From NCBI RefSeq assembly GCF_001278805.1, contig NZ_CP012602.1, positions 165,001-229,000 on the forward strand: DNA of 64,000 bases. Direction: 5' to 3'. Under the pieces are notes generated by a model. That model did not search any database. It worked only from the letters and a program-made list of their open reading frames with translations, and was not told where the DNA came from. Each line of letters begins with the position of its first letter. Position 1 is the first letter of the stretch. Of this stretch, positions 60,178 through 64,000 are shown in pieces. The position numbers and the translations under genes are program-made. This DNA is from Bacillus sp. FJAT-18017 (lineage in GTDB: Bacteria > Bacillota > Bacilli > Bacillales > Cytobacillaceae).

Positions 60178-63027
60178 ATGAGTAATCCAATTAGCCCGTG
60201 GAACAACGTCCATGGAGTTAATCTTGGATATTTGTTGGAACAGTATGATTTGTATGTGACTAATTCAGAATTAGTGGATGAAAGCTTAAGAGGATTGTTT
60301 GCGGAGTGGGGAGCACCGGGAGTTGAATCTTCACAAATGAATGGGCAACATCAGCAGTATTCCAAGCAGGATGTTTCCCTAGAATTCATTTACAAGAAAA
60401 TGAAAAAGCTTACAAAGGTAATGGATCTGGCAGAAAATATTCGGACGAATGGCCATCTGGAGGCGGCTATTTATCCATTGGAATCACAGTCTCCATCTAA
60501 TTTACTTGCCTTGTCTCACTATGGTTTAACTGAAGCCGATGTGAGAGAGATACCTGCAGATATCATTTGTCCGGAGAAGAAGGGCCAATTTTCAGATGGA
60601 CTAGCTGCGATTCACTTTCTTAAGCAAGTATATACGGGCAATAGTGGATTTGAATTTCAGCATGTTGAGCCAGAAGAGAGACAATGGCTGCAACAGAAAA
60701 TCGAAAATGAGTTTAGTAAACCTGCAGTTCCGGCATTAAGGAAAGCAGAGCTATTAAAGAAGCTTTACCAAGTGGAAGGATTCGAACAATTTATTCAAAA
60801 AACCTATGTTGGACAAAAACGTTTTTCTGTTGAAGGGTTGGAAGCGCTTGTTCCTGCAATTGATGAAGTCGTTCATTTATCTGCAGAAGCTGGAATAGAA
60901 AATGTCATGATCTCTATGGCGCATAGAGGAAGGCTGAATGTACTTGCCCATGTATTGGAAAAACCTTATGAAGCGATTTTTTCACAATTTCAACGTTCAT
61001 CATGGGTAAATGATAACCCTGATTATTCGGAAGTAAGCGGCACCACTGGAGATGTAAAGTACCATATGGGTGCTGTAAAGAATAGACGCATCCAGAATAA
61101 ACAGATTAAAGTCACGTTAGCGAATAACCCTAGTCATTTGGAATTTGCCGGTTCAGTTGTGGAAGGGTATACAAGGGCCGCTCAAGACGATCGTTCTGAA
61201 AAAGGATATCCAAAACAGGATACTTCGAAAGCGCTTGCTCTATTAGTCCATGGGGATGCCGCATTCCCAGGACAAGGGGTTGTCGCAGAAACGCTGAATT
61301 ATTCAAGAACGAAGGGGTATCAAACAGGCGGAACCATTCACATTATTGCAAACAACCGCATCGGTTTTACAACTGAAAGCGAAGATTCAAAATCAACGAG
61401 ATATTCCAGTGATTTGGCGAAAGGATTTAACATTCCTGTCATACATGTCAATGCGGATGCGCCTGAGGTATGTCTGGCAGTTATGAGGTTAGCGTTTGAG
61501 TACCGCCAGACATTCAATAAGGATATTTTAGTAGATTTAATTGGTTACAGAAGGATGGGCCACAATGAAATGGACGAACCAATGGCCACTAATCCTGTAA
61601 CATATAATGTGATTCGCAGCCATCCAACGATTACTTCTTTATACAAGCAGAAACTATTAGTTGAAAAGTCTATGTCTGAAGAGGAAATCAAGCGGATTGA
61701 AAAAGAGGTAGCAGCAGGGTTTAAACAGGCATATGAACAAATCAATAAAAAACCTTTAGAGGTTCGGTCCATTTCTGAATTACAAGCAGAGGATATCCAT
61801 GAAATTCCGAAAATAGATACTACGGTTAATCAATCAACATTAACACAAATAAATTCAGAGCTTCTTGAGTGGCCGGAAGGATTCAATGTGTTCGGCAAAC
61901 TGCAAAAAATATTGAAACGCAGACTAGATGTTTTTGAGAATCATGGAAAAATTGATTGGGGCCATGCTGAAGTATTAGCTTTTGCTTCAATCTTAAAGGA
62001 TGGCACACCTATTCGGTTAGCGGGACAGGATTCTGAAAGAGGGACGTTCTCCCATCGCAATATTGTTTTATCGGATGAAAAGACGGGAGAGAAGTATAGC
62101 CCAATGCATAAAATCAGTGCAGCAAATGCATCCTTTGCTGTCCATAATAGTACGCTATCCGAAGCTGCGATACTTGGATTTGAATACGGATACAATGTAA
62201 TTTCTCCTGAAACGCTTGTATTGTGGGAAGCTCAATTTGGAGATTTTGCTAATGGTGCGCAAGTTATCCTTGATCAATTCATTTCTTCAGGCCGTTCCAA
62301 GTGGGGTCAAAGGTCAGGAATTGTGATGCTGCTGCCGCACGGTTATGAAGGCCAGGGACCTGAACATTCCAGTGCAAGACTGGAACGTTTTCTGCAAATG
62401 GCTGCTGAAAATAACTGGACTGTTGCGAATGTATCGTCTTCAGCACAATACTTCCATCTTTTAAGAAGACAAGCAGCAATCTTGAATACAGATGCAGTAA
62501 GGCCTTTAGTTTTAATGACTCCAAAAAGCTTACTGCGGAATCCTTCGGCAGGGTCATATTTAGAGGAATTTACAAATGGTCAGTTCCATCCGTGTATTGA
62601 GCAGCCAGGACTTGGAACCGAACGGGATCAAGTAGAACGAATTGTCTTCTGTACAGGCCGCCTGGCAGTAGAGCTAGGTGACAATGTAAAGGATACGGAA
62701 TCCTTTAATTGGCTGGATATTATTAGAATAGAAGAATTGTATCCTTTCCCAGCGGAACAAATTAAAAAGATAATCCATCAATACAAAAACGTAAAGGAAA
62801 TTGTATGGACCCAAGAAGAACCGCAAAATATGGGCGCTTGGAATTATATTGCTCCCTGCCTGGAACAGTTGTTGCCAGATTCTATTAAAGTTTCCTATAT
62901 TGGAAGGCCAAGCATGTCCAGTCCTTCCGAGGGAGACCCGGCCATTCATAAAAATGAGCAGGCAAGAATTATCAATGCGACATTAACAAAAACCGAAAAT
63001 CTGAAAAAGAACCCTATACATGCTTAA
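60178..63027 (+). CDS. odhA: 2-oxoglutarate dehydrogenase E1 component
   Basis: Thiamine-diphosphate E1 of the TCA-cycle 2-oxoglutarate dehydrogenase. The 949-aa protein has VMISMAHRGRLNVLAHVLEK, HGDAAFPGQGVVAETLNYS, IGYRRMGHNEMDEP, GQDSERGTFSHRN and LLPHGYEGQGPEHSSARLER, in the right order. GGGGTG precedes the ATG. odhB follows after 18 bp. Confidence 0.97.
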   Translation: MSNPISPWNNVHGVNLGYLLEQYDLYVTNSELVDESLRGLFAEWGAPGVESSQMNGQHQQYSKQDVSLEFIYKKMKKLTKVMDLAENIRTNGHLEAAIYPLESQSPSNLLALSHYGLTEADVREIPADIICPEKKGQFSDGLAAIHFLKQVYTGNSGFEFQHVEPEERQWLQQKIENEFSKPAVPALRKAELLKKLYQVEGFEQFIQKTYVGQKRFSVEGLEALVPAIDEVVHLSAEAGIENVMISMAHRGRLNVLAHVLEKPYEAIFSQFQRSSWVNDNPDYSEVSGTTGDVKYHMGAVKNRRIQNKQIKVTLANNPSHLEFAGSVVEGYTRAAQDDRSEKGYPKQDTSKALALLVHGDAAFPGQGVVAETLNYSRTKGYQTGGTIHIIANNRIGFTTESEDSKSTRYSSDLAKGFNIPVIHVNADAPEVCLAVMRLAFEYRQTFNKDILVDLIGYRRMGHNEMDEPMATNPVTYNVIRSHPTITSLYKQKLLVEKSMSEEEIKRIEKEVAAGFKQAYEQINKKPLEVRSISELQAEDIHEIPKIDTTVNQSTLTQINSELLEWPEGFNVFGKLQKILKRRLDVFENHGKIDWGHAEVLAFASILKDGTPIRLAGQDSERGTFSHRNIVLSDEKTGEKYSPMHKISAANASFAVHNSTLSEAAILGFEYGYNVISPETLVLWEAQFGDFANGAQVILDQFISSGRSKWGQRSGIVMLLPHGYEGQGPEHSSARLERFLQMAAENNWTVANVSSSAQYFHLLRRQAAILNTDAVRPLVLMTPKSLLRNPSAGSYLEEFTNGQFHPCIEQPGLGTERDQVERIVFCTGRLAVELGDNVKDTESFNWLDIIRIEELYPFPAEQIKKIIHQYKNVKEIVWTQEEPQNMGAWNYIAPCLEQLLPDSIKVSYIGRPSMSSPSEGDPAIHKNEQARIINATLTKTENLKKNPIHA

Positions 63028-63045
63028 GGAAGGAAGTGCAAGGAA

Positions 63046-64000
63046 ATGGCGAAGATCGTCATCCCTCAATTAGCTGAATCAATAACAGAAGGTACCATTG
63101 CACAATGGATTAAACACCCCGGTGATGTTGTTTCAACAGGAGATTATATTTTGGAACTCGAAACAGATAAAGTCAATGTGGAAATTACTTCTGAGTTCAG
63201 TGGGGTATTAAAAGAAATTTTGAAAGAAGAAGGCGATAACGTAGCGGTTGGAGAAGCAGTTGCGGTTATTGAGGAAACTGGTAGTGGTTCCACAAAACAG
63301 GCAAATGAATTGCCTGTTGCAGAAGACACAACTGCAGTAAATGAAGAGACAGCCACAGAAGAAACGCCGGCGGCAAATGAAGCGCCAACTGATGAAGGAA
63401 AACCTGCTTCAACTAACGAAGTCATTGCTTCTCCAGCTGCAAGAAAGTTAGCGAGAGAACGGGGAATTGATCTGCAGAATGTTGTTCCTCAAGACCCGTT
63501 GGGAAGGGTGCGTAAACAGGACGTTGCAAACTATGAACCTGAGAGCCGCCCGGCTGCTAACACGTCCCAGGCCGCAGTACAGCAACCAGGACAGCAAGTT
63601 GCACAGCAAGCACCAGCATATAACCAATTCAGTAAACCAGTAGAAAGAAGAAAAATGTCGCGCCGCCGTGCCACAATTGCAAAGAACCTTGTCCAGGTCC
63701 AGCAAACGGCAGCGATCTTAACGACATTTAATGAAGTCGATATGACTGCTGTCATGAATTTAAGAAAGAAGCGGAAAGATGAATTTTTTGAAGAACATGA
63801 TGTAAAGCTAGGGTTTATGTCGTTTTTTACGAAGGCAGTCGTCAGTGCGCTTAAACGCTATCCATTACTGAACGCAGAAATTCAAGAAAATGAACTGGTC
63901 ATTAAGAAATTCTATGACATTGGCGTTGCTGTTTCTACAGAAGAGGGCCTAGTTGTTCCTGTTGTGAGAGACGCTGATCGATTAAATTTTGCCGAGATAG
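63046..64000 (+). CDS. odhB: 2-oxoglutarate dehydrogenase E2 (succinyltransferase), 3' end outside window
   Basis: Dihydrolipoyl succinyltransferase, first 318 codons only. Lipoyl domain with Lys42 in ELETDKVNVE, a Glu/Ala/Pro-rich linker, the peripheral subunit-binding domain (SPAARKLARERGIDL ... DPLGRVRKQDV), an Ala/Gln linker and the start of the catalytic domain (RRATIAKNLVQVQQTAAILT, EGLVVPVVRDAD). AAGGAAG-type SD. The reading frame is open at the window end. Confidence 0.96.
   Translation, partial: MAKIVIPQLAESITEGTIAQWIKHPGDVVSTGDYILELETDKVNVEITSEFSGVLKEILKEEGDNVAVGEAVAVIEETGSGSTKQANELPVAEDTTAVNEETATEETPAANEAPTDEGKPASTNEVIASPAARKLARERGIDLQNVVPQDPLGRVRKQDVANYEPESRPAANTSQAAVQQPGQQVAQQAPAYNQFSKPVERRKMSRRRATIAKNLVQVQQTAAILTTFNEVDMTAVMNLRKKRKDEFFEEHDVKLGFMSFFTKAVVSALKRYPLLNAEIQENELVIKKFYDIGVAVSTEEGLVVPVVRDADRLNFAEI

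Overview
The window reads as the chromosomal replication-origin region of a low-to-mid GC endospore-forming Bacillaceae bacterium. I base this on the gene order (gyrA-gyrB-remB-recF-yaaA-dnaN-dnaA / oriC / rpmH-rnpA-yidC-khpB-mnmE-mnmG-rsmG-noc-soj-spo0J), sporulation-linked genes (yidC/spoIIIJ, yyaC, noc, soj/spo0J), strong AGGAGG ribosome binding sites, frequent TTG/GTG starts, and perfect parS and DnaA-box sequences. The genus cannot be fixed from sequence reading alone; a Bacillus-like genus such as Mesobacillus, Neobacillus or Cytobacillus would fit.

Left of the origin (1-9827) genes run on the minus strand, away from oriC: dnaA, dnaN, yaaA, recF, remB, gyrB, gyrA, then the 5' end of a 16S rRNA gene with tandem promoters. 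The origin is split in two, as in B. subtilis: a DnaA-box cluster upstream of dnaA (about 9940-10258) and a second part in the dnaA-dnaN gap (8298-8480). The second part holds a DnaA box, a GC cluster, a row of DnaA-trio triplets and AT-rich DNA.

Right of the origin (10867-44962) almost everything is on the plus strand, co-directional with replication. In order it holds ribosome, RNase P and membrane-insertion genes; tRNA modification (mnmE, mnmG); nucleoid occlusion and segregation (noc, soj, spo0J); rpsF-ssb-rpsR; gdpP-rplI; dnaC; purA with a PurR operator; a tRNA cluster; a LysM/G5/M23 peptidase with a WalR box; the walRKHIJ-htrC operon; and rlmH. Three parS sites lie in spo0J, between rpsF and ssb, and inside walK. 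Satellite DnaA-box groups lie before mnmE and around the small yyzF gene before rlmH.

From about 45 kb the window leaves conserved origin synteny and becomes a run of metabolic cassettes. These are a CofE-like (F420 ligase family) gene divergent from a LysR regulator; a sucrose cassette (scrR-scrA-sacA-scrK) with three palindromic operators; an N-acetylglucosamine cassette (nagA-nagB-nagR, minus strand) with one NagR operator; a two-gene ABC importer with a permease fused to its binding protein (EgtU/BilE/OpuC type); a flavodoxin-like reductase; two tiny genes too short for ordinary ORF calling; and odhA-odhB, cut by the window end.

Most of the window is well-known core biology. The less ordinary points are a tRNA-Lys copy broken by an insertion next to an intact one, a tRNA-Phe with an acceptor-stem mismatch, Gln at the quinolone-determining position 84 of GyrA, the CofE-like/LysR pair, the possible ergothioneine importer, DnaA boxes embedded in yyzF, and two gaps with start-less coding-like remnants (noc-soj and rpsR-gdpP, the latter where yybS usually sits). 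I did not find a clearly new defence or mobile system.
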